The notes beneath the pieces were generated by a model, which saw nothing but the letters and a program-made list of their open reading frames with translations, was not told where the DNA came from and searched no databases. Positions 1 to 7,963 of a stretch of DNA of 12,648 nucleotides are shown piece by piece (the first letter of the stretch is position 1; each line of letters begins with the position of its first letter). The stretch is from contig AUXH01000561.1 in assembly GCA_000482145.1 (NCBI GenBank), positions 1 through 12,648 of the forward strand, in the 5' to 3' direction. The position numbers and the translations under genes are program-made. The stretch is from Strigomonas culicis (taxonomy: Eukaryota; Euglenozoa; Kinetoplastea; Trypanosomatida; Trypanosomatidae).

Positions 1-244
1 TCTAAACCTATCTACATATCAGTTCTATCTTTGATGCTTCTAAGGCTCCATTGCATTCCTTCGTTCCAACCACAGGCGCAAAACAAACAAAAAAGATAAG
101 GGTGTTCCAAGTCCCTATGCGTGTCGGTGCGCGGGTTGCATTTACACTGAAGCAGAAGAAACAATAAGCACAAACAACAGGAACAGTAAGAACGGGAATA
201 AAAACGAAGGCCTGTAGAGTGATATAGATTCATCTCACAGTCAA

Positions 245-552
245 ATGGAAAGTGGACATTTCAAGCTACACGAATCTTTACACACCGACATTCTGGCAGT
301 GGATGCAATCTCCTAGGACAGTCCACTTGTCTCTTACATCGCCTCAACCTAACCCCTCCACCAGACGCGAACCAAAGAGACGTCGCATGGATGTGCCTCT
401 TCAACTTTTGAACAACCAGAATGGTGCCAGCATCATATACCACCACGAGATTCGACCCATCTGAGCGTTGCGATGTTGTGCTAGCCGACTACCACTTCAT
501 CGCAGTGGATGTTCTCCCTCCCTCCATGAGATACGTTTGCACACTGAAATAA
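245..552 (+). pseudogene. Possible decayed coding sequence on the plus strand
   Basis: This stretch has higher GC than its flanks and shows protein-like, codon-like reading in two plus-strand frames that follow one another. From the ATG at 245 one frame gives HFKLHESLHTDILAVDAIS, meets TAG at 314-316, and continues to TAA at 350-352. The next frame continues from about 345, has TGA at 409-411, and then gives CDVVLADYHFIAVDVLPPSM before TAA at 550-552. An AG at 239-240 (catctcacag) sits four bases before the ATG, and a pyrimidine-rich run ends in AG at 74-75, so relics of a plus-strand splice acceptor may also be present. The minus strand has a competing 61-codon frame (446-261), so the direction is not certain. 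I recognise no family. Confidence 0.27.
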
Positions 553-1036
553 GTATGGACACAAAACAGAAGTCTAGAGAGAGTCCTAACACCAAATAGA
601 AAGGGAAAGGGAGACAGATGCGTAATGCACACGTGTTGTTAGAAAGAAAAAAAAACAAGCGAGGGAAGAGGAAGCGATCTTCAAGCAAGTCCAGCATGTA
701 GTAACACATACGACTGATTGTTTTTTTTTGTTGTTGTTCACGATGAATATTGAGATCGCAAATTCTATAAAGGGTAAACAGAGGAACGACGTAGAAACAG
801 TGAGGCACCTCTTTACGCTTCCTTTTAGATGTGAAAGCTACTAACGGTGATTTGTCATCTGGAAAAAAAAAAAGAGAGAAAAAACACTGGAAAATATGTT
901 GCCCATATTTAAGAAGTGTTGAAAAGTACTGATTAAACTTTAGAGGACGTAGCATCATCAAATGATAATAGCATTATAATCATTGATATAGCAAAAAACG
1001 CTGAGGTGTCAATATAAAAAAAGAAATGCAGTAATC

Positions 1037-1063
1037 GTAATAATAATAATAATAAAATAATAA
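1037..1063. repeat. (TAA)n microsatellite
   Basis: Imperfect trinucleotide TAA repeat in the gene-poor left region. Confidence 0.85.
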
Positions 1064-1475
1064 AGGTAAACATTTTATATTGTCCTCGTAAATAAAAAAA
1101 AGAAGAAAGAAAATGGTACTGTACGTGAACTTAAAGCAGTTTCTCTGATTGTAAATACGATAGTAATATGATTACACTATGGTAAATGCATGAATTGTCT
1201 TCTTCATCTCTCTGTCACCTCTCAGTAAAGACCAGACATAGTAAATAGGTGCGCGGATGACAAGAGACATATGTCCATGAGCAAAATATGCTCATTTTCC
1301 CTATATCTGAAATACTAAATAGATTGTAAATGGTCGAAAACTACCATATCTTTGACCGGTGAGCCACAAAGAAGAGAGGTAGGGGGAAAGAGTAAATGAA
1401 ACGCCATAATAGAAGTACATACAGTTAAAAGACTTAAGCAATTATTGATGCACAAGCATAGCACCCAAAAGGAAC

Positions 1476-1497
1476 AGCAACAACAACAACAACAACG
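1476..1497. repeat. (CAA)n microsatellite
   Basis: Trinucleotide repeat of about seven units; on the minus strand it reads (TTG)n and falls inside a 41-codon frame (1567-1442) as a run of leucines. Confidence 0.9.
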
Positions 1498-1624
1498 AAA
1501 GAAAGGAAATAAGCGTTATTGTAGGAACTTTGGGACCACCACACGACACCGTTTTACACACACGCATACACACAGAGTAGGACTGTTATCATAATCGCGC
1601 CATATGAGATAGCTGCTTCCTTAA

Positions 1625-1783
1625 TTAACAACAACAGACCCTTCTCCCTCCATTAGTTACAAGTACCGCTTGTGCCACCAAGGTGTGACTGCTATGCTCA
1701 AAAGTAAAAGGATTAAGCACATCAAATCCCCTATTAAGCTCCCGGTGAATACGCGCTACAATAGTGAGTGCAAGAAATAGCAT
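1625..1783 (-). CDS. Short open frame, 52 residues, doubtful gene
   Basis: This short minus-strand frame lies downstream of the ARF gene. It starts MLFLALTIVARIHRELNRGF and ends with CCC before TAA. The first ten residues are hydrophobic and the composition is less biased towards F, S and L than the usual chance frames of pyrimidine-rich intergenic RNA. A poly-T tract with an AG at 1990-1991 lies about 200 bases upstream and could serve as an acceptor. No family is recognised, and chance is the simplest alternative at this length. Confidence 0.18.
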   Translation of the reverse strand: MLFLALTIVARIHRELNRGFDVLNPFTFEHSSHTLVAQAVLVTNGGRRVCCC

Positions 1784-2042
1784 CGCGCAAACTATCTCCT
1801 ACAGGTCACGAAGCCGAAAACCACTCCACAGATCATAAGAGTCTCCACATTTTTACTCCACCCACGTCGTCATTGTGCGAGTCACCAGGACAACGTAGCG
1901 TCACACTTCCATTGTACGCAAAACAGGCATTAGGTCAACCTGTATATTTGCCTTCTCTTGTGCATCAACTACAGCGTCCGCCGACTCTACTTGTAAAGCA
2001 AAAAAAAAAAAGAACCCAATTCTGAGAAAACGATACTCCAGT

Positions 2043-2612
2043 TCACGCCGTAGCATTCGGGAGATGAGAACACAACCAGTCCAACCCCTCGAACAAACCT
2101 TCTCCGGAGTGCGCGCAGCACCCTTGAACAAACCACTGCCGACCTTTAATTGCCTGAAAAAAGGAAGAGCTCTGATTCCGAAAGCCAAACGCGTCTACTA
2201 TTTCCGCGGGTGTTAGCTTGTGTGGCAGGTCCTGTTTGTTACAGAGAACAAGCAAGGTGGCCTCGCGCAAAAGAGGGTCCGTGATCAAGTTTTCCAACTC
2301 CTCTCTCGCCTCTGTAATACGATTGCGGTCGTTGCTGTCGACGACATAGATGACCGCGTTGCAACCCTCGTAGTAATGTTTCCACAATTGTCGCAGTCGT
2401 TTCTGGCCACCGATATCCCACAAGTGAAACGTAACATTCCGATACTGGACCGTTTCCACGTTGAATCCAATCGTGGGCTGCGTCTGGCCAATTTCATTGA
2501 GTTTGAGCTTCACAAGAATTGTTGTTTTTCCTGCAGCGTCCAAACCCACCATAAGAATTGTAGCATTCTTGGTGCTAAACATATTCTCGAACCAGCTGAA
2601 CAGATTACCCAT
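2043..2612 (-). CDS. ARF-family small GTPase
   Basis: The 189-residue product is an ADP-ribosylation factor family GTPase, which in other eukaryotes recruits coats and effectors to Golgi or endosomal membranes. Visible motifs are Gly2 for N-myristoylation after an amphipathic start ([12 protein letters not shown]), P-loop GLDAAGKTT at 23-31, switch I PTIGFNVE at 46-53, switch II WDIGGQ at 65-70 with the catalytic-type Gln70, NKQD at 125-128 and a CAHSG base-contact motif at 166-170. It is closer to ARF1 than to ARL2/ARL3 in switch I and the C-terminal EGLDWL segment. Two things differ from ARF1, which has 181 residues: about eight extra residues near 145-156 between the NKQD and CAHSG motifs, and a divergent [10 protein letters not shown] segment after switch II. 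The start is fixed by the MGN family start and an A-rich leader. The family is secure; the exact ARF/ARL subtype is not. Confidence 0.95.
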   Translation of the reverse strand: MGNLFSWFENMFSTKNATILMVGLDAAGKTTILVKLKLNEIGQTQPTIGFNVETVQYRNVTFHLWDIGGQKRLRQLWKHYYEGCNAVIYVVDSNDRNRITEAREELENLITDPLLREATLLVLCNKQDLPHKLTPAEIVDAFGFRNQSSSFFQAIKGRQWFVQGCCAHSGEGLFEGLDWLCSHLPNATA

Positions 2613-2700
2613 TTTTTGTTTTGTTTTTGTATACTGCTGTTATCGATCTTTTTTGTGTGTTTGTGTGTTTCACCTTAGTACCCTTTTGTGGAGAACGTTG

Positions 2701-2730
2701 TCTCTCACTCTCTCACTCACTCACTCACTC
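2701..2730. repeat. (TCAC)n / (TCTC)n tetranucleotide repeat
   Basis: TCTCTCACTC followed by repeated TCAC units. On the transcribed strand it reads GAGT and would sit in the ARF leader. Confidence 0.85.
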
Positions 2731-2832
2731 TAGACGTAAAAGTAAGACTGTATGTGATGAAAAGATGTAGTAGGGGGAGATACACACGAACATGTAGTAT
2801 AACCATACACAGAACAGACGAAAAAGCTCGCA

Positions 2833-2878
2833 CTGAGTTCGTCAAACGTGCCCGGAAAGTAACAAAAAAGAGGAGTGT
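2833..2878 (-). promoter_or_regulatory. Candidate trans-splice acceptor for the ARF gene
   Basis: On the minus strand a pyrimidine tract (2878-2854) is followed by an AG at 2834-2833, giving a leader of about 220 nt. No closer AG has a good tract, because the sequence next to the gene is GAGT-repeat and A-rich. Confidence 0.35.
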
Positions 2879-3102
2879 TTCATGATGGGCCTTCTTCCTT
2901 CGGTTCCTTTTCTCGTTGCTTTTGTATCACTGCATAAAGGTTCAAGCGCAAAAGTCATGTTCATGCATCCCTGTGTATACATGTAAAAAGAAAAGGCACC
3001 CTTGTACAACAACCAAGCATCAGCACCACCATATCAAGCGAGGAAGAGCAAAACGGAAAGAAACCAACAGAAAGTAAATCATGTATCCCAAGGACAGAGG
3101 TT

Positions 3103-5448
3103 TTACGCACAATGTTCAACCCTAGTATCGAGCACACGTGTAAAAAGCGACCGGGCCGTGGCGTAGATAGTCGAAATGATTTCTCGTTTCTTTGACGTGA
3201 GAATAGATCCGTCGTCGGTCCCGAGGGGCATATCGTCGCAAAAGAAAACGTAACGGCTCGTCACGTTCGTTGTGACAACGCCGGTGCGTCGGCACTCCTC
3301 TATCTGCCGCGCAATGTAGCTACTCTGCATGTCCAACGCTGTGCAGCCGTGTACAATCTTGTAGAAGGTAAGGATAGGGCGGCTTTGGAAAATGAAGCCA
3401 GGAACTGTGATAAGTGTGCCGCTATGCACCTTTGCGTGGCAGGATTTGTCAATGAAGTGCATGTCCTCCACTGTCATGCTGTTACGGTTGCACAAACGTA
3501 TTTCGTCTGTCGAGTCCTCCCCAAAGGACTGTTTGGAGAAGAGGAGTTTGGACGGCAGCACCACATCCCCGCGGTTCCCGATGAGCCCCGCTGCCTTGCC
3601 CGTAATGTTTACACTCCTGACACGGTTACCAAAGGTCAGTAAGATAGAGCGCAGGACAGCCTCAATCTGAGAGCCAAACGTCTTGTCGATATTGATGATA
3701 AAGCGCTTTGCACACGGCGTGGCCTTCTTGGCCTTTCGCAGCATTTCCTGCAGGTCCGAGTCAACGTCCTCCACTCTCAGCTTGCTCACGTCGACGAGAT
3801 CAACAATGAGAGCGGACGAGTGGGCGTCTTCAAACAGCATGAAGCCGTTCGATTCAAGGCGCGCCCTATACGCGTCACGGAAGGTACTCTCCCTCTCAAG
3901 AAGACCGGTCAGAATGTAGTAGTAGCGATCCTCCTGGTTCTTCCATAGCGCCGTTTTGCCATCTCCCATGTTGGGGTGCCTGGTCTCGAAAGCCTCCACA
4001 AACTCCTTGCACTCCGACGCCATGGAGCAAAAGAGATTCTTGAACGTCCGGTTAGGTGAGAAGATGACGTCGATGGCAACGTCTTCCGGCAAGTCGCACA
4101 TCTCCTCGATACCGAGACTTTCCTTGATATGCCGCTGCAGTGTCAGACTCCAGTTCGCATACGCGTCTTGCGAGAAGCGTATCTCATTCGATGCCTCGAG
4201 GTGCACGATATATTCCTCGCGGTGCAGTAGAATGTTGTACAGCTCCGCCAGCACGTCGTTATGCCACGCATTACACAGAGCCTCCACCTCCTCTGGTGAG
4301 AAGGGGAGCTTCTCAAAAATGCTCTGAATACTCCGATTCCCGTCCACAAGTCCATCCCGGATGATCTCCACCGCCGTCGGTGAGACGAGCTGTCGCAGTC
4401 GCGTCCGAATTTTGCGCGCCTCAATGGTGTACATGCAGAGATTCGACACAAAGTCAATAGTGTCCGTGAACCCGTCCCGCATCATGACCAACGTCTGGCC
4501 ACCGCCGCCGAACGTCCACGCGCACCGTCGTCGCCGTCCCGTGTCCACGGCCTCCGTGCTTGAGTACTGACGATTGCCATTGATGGTGGCGTCGGCCAAG
4601 AATTCGTTTGAAATAAAATCGGGAATAAAAGAGGTGAGAACGAAAACGTGGGTGCTCGTGACGTTGGCTGGGAGCCGTCGTGTGCAGTAGCGCAGCGCTT
4701 CACTGTCGACATCGTGTTCGTTCACCAGCCTATGGAACAACGTATCGGTAGATTTGTACAAGCTCACAAGCGCTGGGATGCTCAGATGATAGCCATTGAC
4801 ATTGCCGTTGGTGGAGGCGGAGGAACGCCCAAATATGCACCGACAAAAGTCCTGGAAGATGGAAAAGGACGACAGGGTCTGCAAGATACGACAAGAGATG
4901 TTATTGGCAAAGATGGGTGACTTGGCAAACAGGGCAATGATCTGTTCCTTGGGGATGAGAAGTAGGGTACACTCGGTGCTAGCGTGAAAGGTGAACTCGG
5001 CTGGATTGCCGAGGATGGCCTCATCAAAGCCGAACACGTTGGGCGCATTCACACTGCCAATGCGCCGATGCCCAAACGCGCGCTTCAGTCCCTTCTTGGA
5101 GTTCATGACCTCCACCGTGCCGGAGGCCAGCACGTAAATATGCTGCAGCAGTAGTCCCTCCTCAATGACAACGTTCATTTCACCGTACTCGCGAACCATG
5201 ATGCTCAGGGTTTCGATTTCCTCTGCGGTTAAGGTGAAGAGGAGAGGCACCGTTTGAAGAATGCTCCGAAACGCCGACTTGGGGCTCGGGTGTGTGGCGC
5301 CCGAGCAGCCCAACATATGCTGGAAAGATTGGGCCGCCGGCAGTAGGTCGTCGATACGTCCCACGTCGCTCGTTCGATCAAAGGCGTACACGTCTTCTTC
5401 CGGGCGGTCCTCGACAGAGGCGCTGCGGATCGACTGGCTCTTTTCCAT
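3103..5448 (-). CDS. Cyclic-nucleotide-binding-fold protein with possible nucleoside-phosphorylase-like C-terminus
   Basis: The product has 781 residues. Residues about 61-185 read as a cyclic-nucleotide-binding (CNB) fold: a helix with TLTAEEIETLSIMVREY, a beta-roll with VIEEGLLLQHIYVLASGTVEV (95-115), and a cassette at 138-155 starting NVFGFDEAILGNPAEF, followed by a closing helix. The cassette keeps FG and GNP, but lacks the Glu and Arg that hold the cyclic phosphate in PKA regulatory subunits. The middle (about 260-570) is not recognised; it is largely helical with an RRRR cluster at 305-308. Residues about 580-770 carry GKAAGLIGNRGDVV (617-630), ALDMQSS (704-710) and CDDMPLG (737-743). 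These resemble, in order, the GxAGGL/GD, DME and SD-P motifs of nucleoside phosphorylases and AMP nucleosidase. That match is my inference. There are no membrane segments. A CNB-containing protein is well supported; ligand and activity are unknown. Confidence 0.9.
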   Translation of the reverse strand: MEKSQSIRSASVEDRPEEDVYAFDRTSDVGRIDDLLPAAQSFQHMLGCSGATHPSPKSAFRSILQTVPLLFTLTAEEIETLSIMVREYGEMNVVIEEGLLLQHIYVLASGTVEVMNSKKGLKRAFGHRRIGSVNAPNVFGFDEAILGNPAEFTFHASTECTLLLIPKEQIIALFAKSPIFANNISCRILQTLSSFSIFQDFCRCIFGRSSASTNGNVNGYHLSIPALVSLYKSTDTLFHRLVNEHDVDSEALRYCTRRLPANVTSTHVFVLTSFIPDFISNEFLADATINGNRQYSSTEAVDTGRRRRCAWTFGGGGQTLVMMRDGFTDTIDFVSNLCMYTIEARKIRTRLRQLVSPTAVEIIRDGLVDGNRSIQSIFEKLPFSPEEVEALCNAWHNDVLAELYNILLHREEYIVHLEASNEIRFSQDAYANWSLTLQRHIKESLGIEEMCDLPEDVAIDVIFSPNRTFKNLFCSMASECKEFVEAFETRHPNMGDGKTALWKNQEDRYYYILTGLLERESTFRDAYRARLESNGFMLFEDAHSSALIVDLVDVSKLRVEDVDSDLQEMLRKAKKATPCAKRFIINIDKTFGSQIEAVLRSILLTFGNRVRSVNITGKAAGLIGNRGDVVLPSKLLFSKQSFGEDSTDEIRLCNRNSMTVEDMHFIDKSCHAKVHSGTLITVPGFIFQSRPILTFYKIVHGCTALDMQSSYIARQIEECRRTGVVTTNVTSRYVFFCDDMPLGTDDGSILTSKKREIISTIYATARSLFTRVLDTRVEHCA

Positions 5449-5454
5449 GGTGCA

Positions 5455-5550
5455 CTAGACGAAGGAAGAGTCGGAAAAGTACAAGTGCCTATTACACAAA
5501 AGTAGAAGGACGTGCAGAAAACGTAAAGAGAAAAAACAATGAAGCAAAAG
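5455..5550 (-). promoter_or_regulatory. Candidate trans-splice acceptors for the CNB gene
   Basis: A long minus-strand pyrimidine stretch (5550-5491) ends in an AG at 5490-5489, about 40 nt before the ATG. A second pyrimidine run ends in AG at 5456-5455, only 6 nt before it. Either would fit. Confidence 0.5.
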
Positions 5551-5650
5551 AGTACTAATAAAAGTACCTACAGTCACCAAATTTACGGCTCTTTCCTTTC
5601 AAGCAGGAACGATCCACACCTGGTAAACCAAAGAAAGGAAGGGAAGGAGA

Positions 5651-5660
5651 GGGGGGGGGG
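5651..5660. repeat. G10 homopolymer
   Basis: Ten consecutive G, read as C on the transcribed strand, in the gap between the CNB gene and the unknown gene. Confidence 0.85.
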
Positions 5661-5832
5661 CGTGAAAGAAGCAGGCATCGTATGGTGAAGCACGACAAAA
5701 GGGCTTCCGTAACACGACAGATGCTCAAACAACAAACGGAGTAGGTCCAGAAAAGTACAAGAAAAGCGTTACACGGCCAACACCATATCGAGCCAATAGC
5801 TCCCTTCGCACTGGGAAAAGAAAAAGTAAGGA

Positions 5833-7266
5833 TCACTCCCGTCTTGTCCGCTTATGGTGAGACGCATTGAAAACAGCAAGCAGAGCCGCTTCATCACTGG
5901 TGTCTTCTGCGGCACGAGATTCTGTAGTGGCGACATCCACTATAACAGAAATGGAATGGGATTCAGTGGCTTGTAAAAATGGAACAGGGACACACGTAAA
6001 TGGAGGAATCTGGAAACCATCCTTGAGGATACCTGACACATCCGCGTTGGCCTCTTTTGACAGATGGAATTCTCTTGTCAAACAAATATCCGAATGAGAG
6101 ATAAAAAGCGGTACCTCTGTCCGCGCAAAACCAAAAACCAGCTGTACATCTGACCGTTGCTGAACAGGAATGACGGAAAAGAACAAATCCACCGAGTTTT
6201 CTCCTTTATACGCCGTCTCATCCACCGTAGGGGCGCGACTGACGGGTGCCAGTCCTCTGTCGTGACACGTCTTCTTGCAAAACCACGCTTGAACTGCACC
6301 GAGAATAAGGTGCGAGGCCGGAACAGCATGTGTCACCTGTACGCGATCATGTAACAGGAAGAAGGCGTTCGAAAACAGCGCTGCCTCTCCGCTCGAAAGG
6401 TCCATCAGGTCATCTCGATAGAGGAGAAATGCCTGCGCTGCCATCGCCGCACAACGGCGTAAGATGCTTGGAGCGCGCGGAGCGTTTCCGATGTCGCGAA
6501 TTGCATCCATAGTTTCTTGCAGGAAGCCGCCCGTAATAAGATGCAAATAATCGGTGTGCAGGTCCATTAGTCGAATGAGTTGTTCCTCCTTTCCACCCAA
6601 AGGAAACCAGACAACGTTGCCCACGTGTGAGCGAAGAAGCACAACTGTTTCATCACACCAGTCAAGCGTCCCTTTTCCATAACGCTCAACGCAACGAGAC
6701 ATGAAAACACTAGCTGTTGTGGGAGGTAGAAGGGCGAGGGGCGGAATTCTTTTCTGTAGCAAAGTGAGCGAAATCGATCTCTTCCCGGTACGAGTAAAAA
6801 AACGGAAGCAAAAATATGCCACAGCCTTTTGAAGCACACGTGAAGTAACGTGAGACAAATCCGTACGTGCAGAAGAAGATATATCGGCTAGATAAGAATA
6901 CGTGTGTTCCAGCGACCTCACACACACCTGCTGGGTGCGTGGCCTCCATCTCATGATGCTACCGACTGCAGCTTTTGTGGAGCCCACTGGGTGGACGGCG
7001 ACACATCTGCCACCCGGTGCAAATAAAACATCTGCTTTCACCATGAGAGGTTCACTCTCCTCTGGTACCCATCGAGTAGGTGCACAGGGGACGTTTCGAG
7101 GCATCCACGACACCAAGCTTATCTTTTGTGCCGCAGGATGGAGAGGAGGGGGCACTTTTTGACTCTGTACACTAAACGCCGTAGCCATCCCACTACTATC
7201 GCCGCACAGTGCCTTCACAAGTTCTTCCGCTGACCAAGCGACACCATCTTCTACTAAAGTACACAT
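5833..7266 (-). CDS. Conserved-looking protein of unknown function, about 477 residues
   Basis: I do not recognise this protein. The open frame begins at 7332 (499 residues), but I place the start at the next in-frame ATG, 7266. The first 22 codons lie across a pyrimidine stretch ending in an AG at 7298-7299, which looks like the trans-splice acceptor, and would then be absent from the mRNA. The resulting leader is 31 nt. The protein starts MCTLVEDGVAWSAEELVKAL, has a proline-rich early stretch (39-70) and a helical, Ala/Leu-rich middle (about 250-305). The rest alternates hydrophobic and polar residues like a soluble globular protein. The last residues are basic (KRTRRE). I see no signal peptide, clear transmembrane segment or known motif. 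It lies between the dioxygenase-like gene and the CNB gene in the same transcription unit. Length and continuous frame make it a real gene; function is open. Confidence 0.85.
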   Translation of the reverse strand: MCTLVEDGVAWSAEELVKALCGDSSGMATAFSVQSQKVPPPLHPAAQKISLVSWMPRNVPCAPTRWVPEESEPLMVKADVLFAPGGRCVAVHPVGSTKAAVGSIMRWRPRTQQVCVRSLEHTYSYLADISSSARTDLSHVTSRVLQKAVAYFCFRFFTRTGKRSISLTLLQKRIPPLALLPPTTASVFMSRCVERYGKGTLDWCDETVVLLRSHVGNVVWFPLGGKEEQLIRLMDLHTDYLHLITGGFLQETMDAIRDIGNAPRAPSILRRCAAMAAQAFLLYRDDLMDLSSGEAALFSNAFFLLHDRVQVTHAVPASHLILGAVQAWFCKKTCHDRGLAPVSRAPTVDETAYKGENSVDLFFSVIPVQQRSDVQLVFGFARTEVPLFISHSDICLTREFHLSKEANADVSGILKDGFQIPPFTCVPVPFLQATESHSISVIVDVATTESRAAEDTSDEAALLAVFNASHHKRTRRE

Positions 7267-7297
7267 GTGAAACGTTGTCGACTCATTAAAAAAAGCG

Positions 7298-7352
7298 CTA
7301 TAATGAGAGTATAAGGCATGATGATAAGGCATGATGGGGAGGAGAAAAGGGT
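7298..7352 (-). promoter_or_regulatory. Candidate trans-splice acceptor for the 477-residue gene
   Basis: On the minus strand a C/T-rich stretch with CTCATTATAG ends in an AG at 7299-7298. It decides the start: the upstream ATG at 7332 would be removed, leaving the ATG at 7266 with a 31-nt leader. Confidence 0.5.
7311..7336. repeat. 13-bp tandem duplication
   Basis: ATAAGGCATGATG occurs twice back to back (7311-7323 and 7324-7336). It duplicates a minus-strand ATG just upstream of the likely splice acceptor of the 477-residue gene. Confidence 0.95.
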
Positions 7353-7963
7353 TATGAGTGCAATCGTGCTCACTGTTTATTCACACGTGAAAGGGAACAG
7401 AGGAAGTAAAAGGCACAAGTGCTTCTTTTATACTCGTTTTTTCTTTTCCATCTTACATGGAGGACTGTGTCGATCAAGTTTTCTTTCCTTTCCTCACAAG
7501 TAGGATGTAGAAAGAATCAAGTATAACAAAACAAATAAAATAAGAAGAAACAGAATTATTTACATGAGAAAAACGATGGTCAGGTCCACAAGGATACTTG
7601 CTTTATTTCTACATCTCATTTTTCATTTTTAGTACTGAAACAGTACGGATTCTTACAGTTTCAAGAAACAAACACCCACACACTCACAAAAAAAAAAAAG
7701 AACAGAGTCTGTCAAATAAGAAGAAGAGAACGAAAAAGAGAAAAGGTAGGAACCGATTGAAAAACGCAATTTTAAACAAAACAAAACGCGACGTAAACGG
7801 TGGTGCCTTTTTTTTTTTGCTGTATCCTTTCCGCCCCAACTATACCTCTGACACCTGAATTGGTTACGTTTACTATTCGGAGACCATATATTACCAAGCG
7901 CCACACAGTTTCACTTTTATGTCGGTTTAAACGGTACATCTGGTTCTGTGTGTCACTGGTAGT

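Larger units (their letters stand above)
553..2042. other. Long gap without a clear gene, 3' of the ARF gene
   Basis: About 1.5 kb without an open frame I would defend apart from the doubtful 52-residue one. The plus strand is purine-rich, so the minus-strand RNA is pyrimidine-rich as in trypanosomatid untranslated regions. It holds A runs, a (TAA)n tract near 1037-1063 and a (CAA)n tract at 1476-1497. The 154-codon minus-strand frame at 497-961 runs into the left end of the gap; it is rich in F, L, S and C encoded by pyrimidine tracts and I regard it as chance. No tRNA B-box or other RNA gene was recognised. Confidence 0.5.
2613..3102. other. Intergenic region between the CNB and ARF genes
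   Basis: 490 bases holding the 3' untranslated region of the CNB gene and the 5' leader of ARF. It includes the (TCAC)n repeat at 2701-2730 and a likely acceptor at 2833-2834. No gene is seen. Confidence 0.6.
5449..5832. other. Intergenic region upstream of the CNB gene
   Basis: 384 bases with a G10 run at 5651-5660 (C10 on the transcribed strand) and long pyrimidine tracts on the minus strand. The 93-codon minus-strand frame across it is pyrimidine-driven and not credible as a gene. Confidence 0.6.
7267..7963. other. Intergenic region between the ARD-like and unknown genes
   Basis: About 700 bases of 3' untranslated and leader sequence with A and T runs at 7686-7699 and 7808-7819, and a 13-bp tandem duplication at 7311-7336. 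Lysine-rich and F/S-rich frames on both strands are composition artefacts. No gene is seen. Confidence 0.6.

Noticed and set aside
261..446. A 61-codon minus-strand frame over the putative plus-strand pseudogene
   Set aside because: It has the right strand for the unit, but its residues (many R, C and H) look less natural than the plus-strand readings; it is kept only as an alternative.
436..458. A sequence resembling a tRNA B-box on the minus strand (GGTCGAATCTC)
   Set aside because: It differs from the GGTTCGAATCC consensus and I see no A-box or cloverleaf around it.
497..961. A 154-codon minus-strand frame
   Set aside because: It is dominated by F, L, S and C from pyrimidine tracts, has no motif, and resembles the chance frames in the other gaps.
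1768..2025. An 85-codon plus-strand frame downstream of the ARF gene
   Set aside because: It opposes the transcription unit, ends in a poly-A-derived QKKKRTQF tail and has no recognisable motif.
5555..5836. A 93-codon minus-strand frame upstream of the CNB gene
   Set aside because: It overlaps the stop of the unknown gene and is encoded by pyrimidine and C-run sequence; it looks like untranslated RNA.
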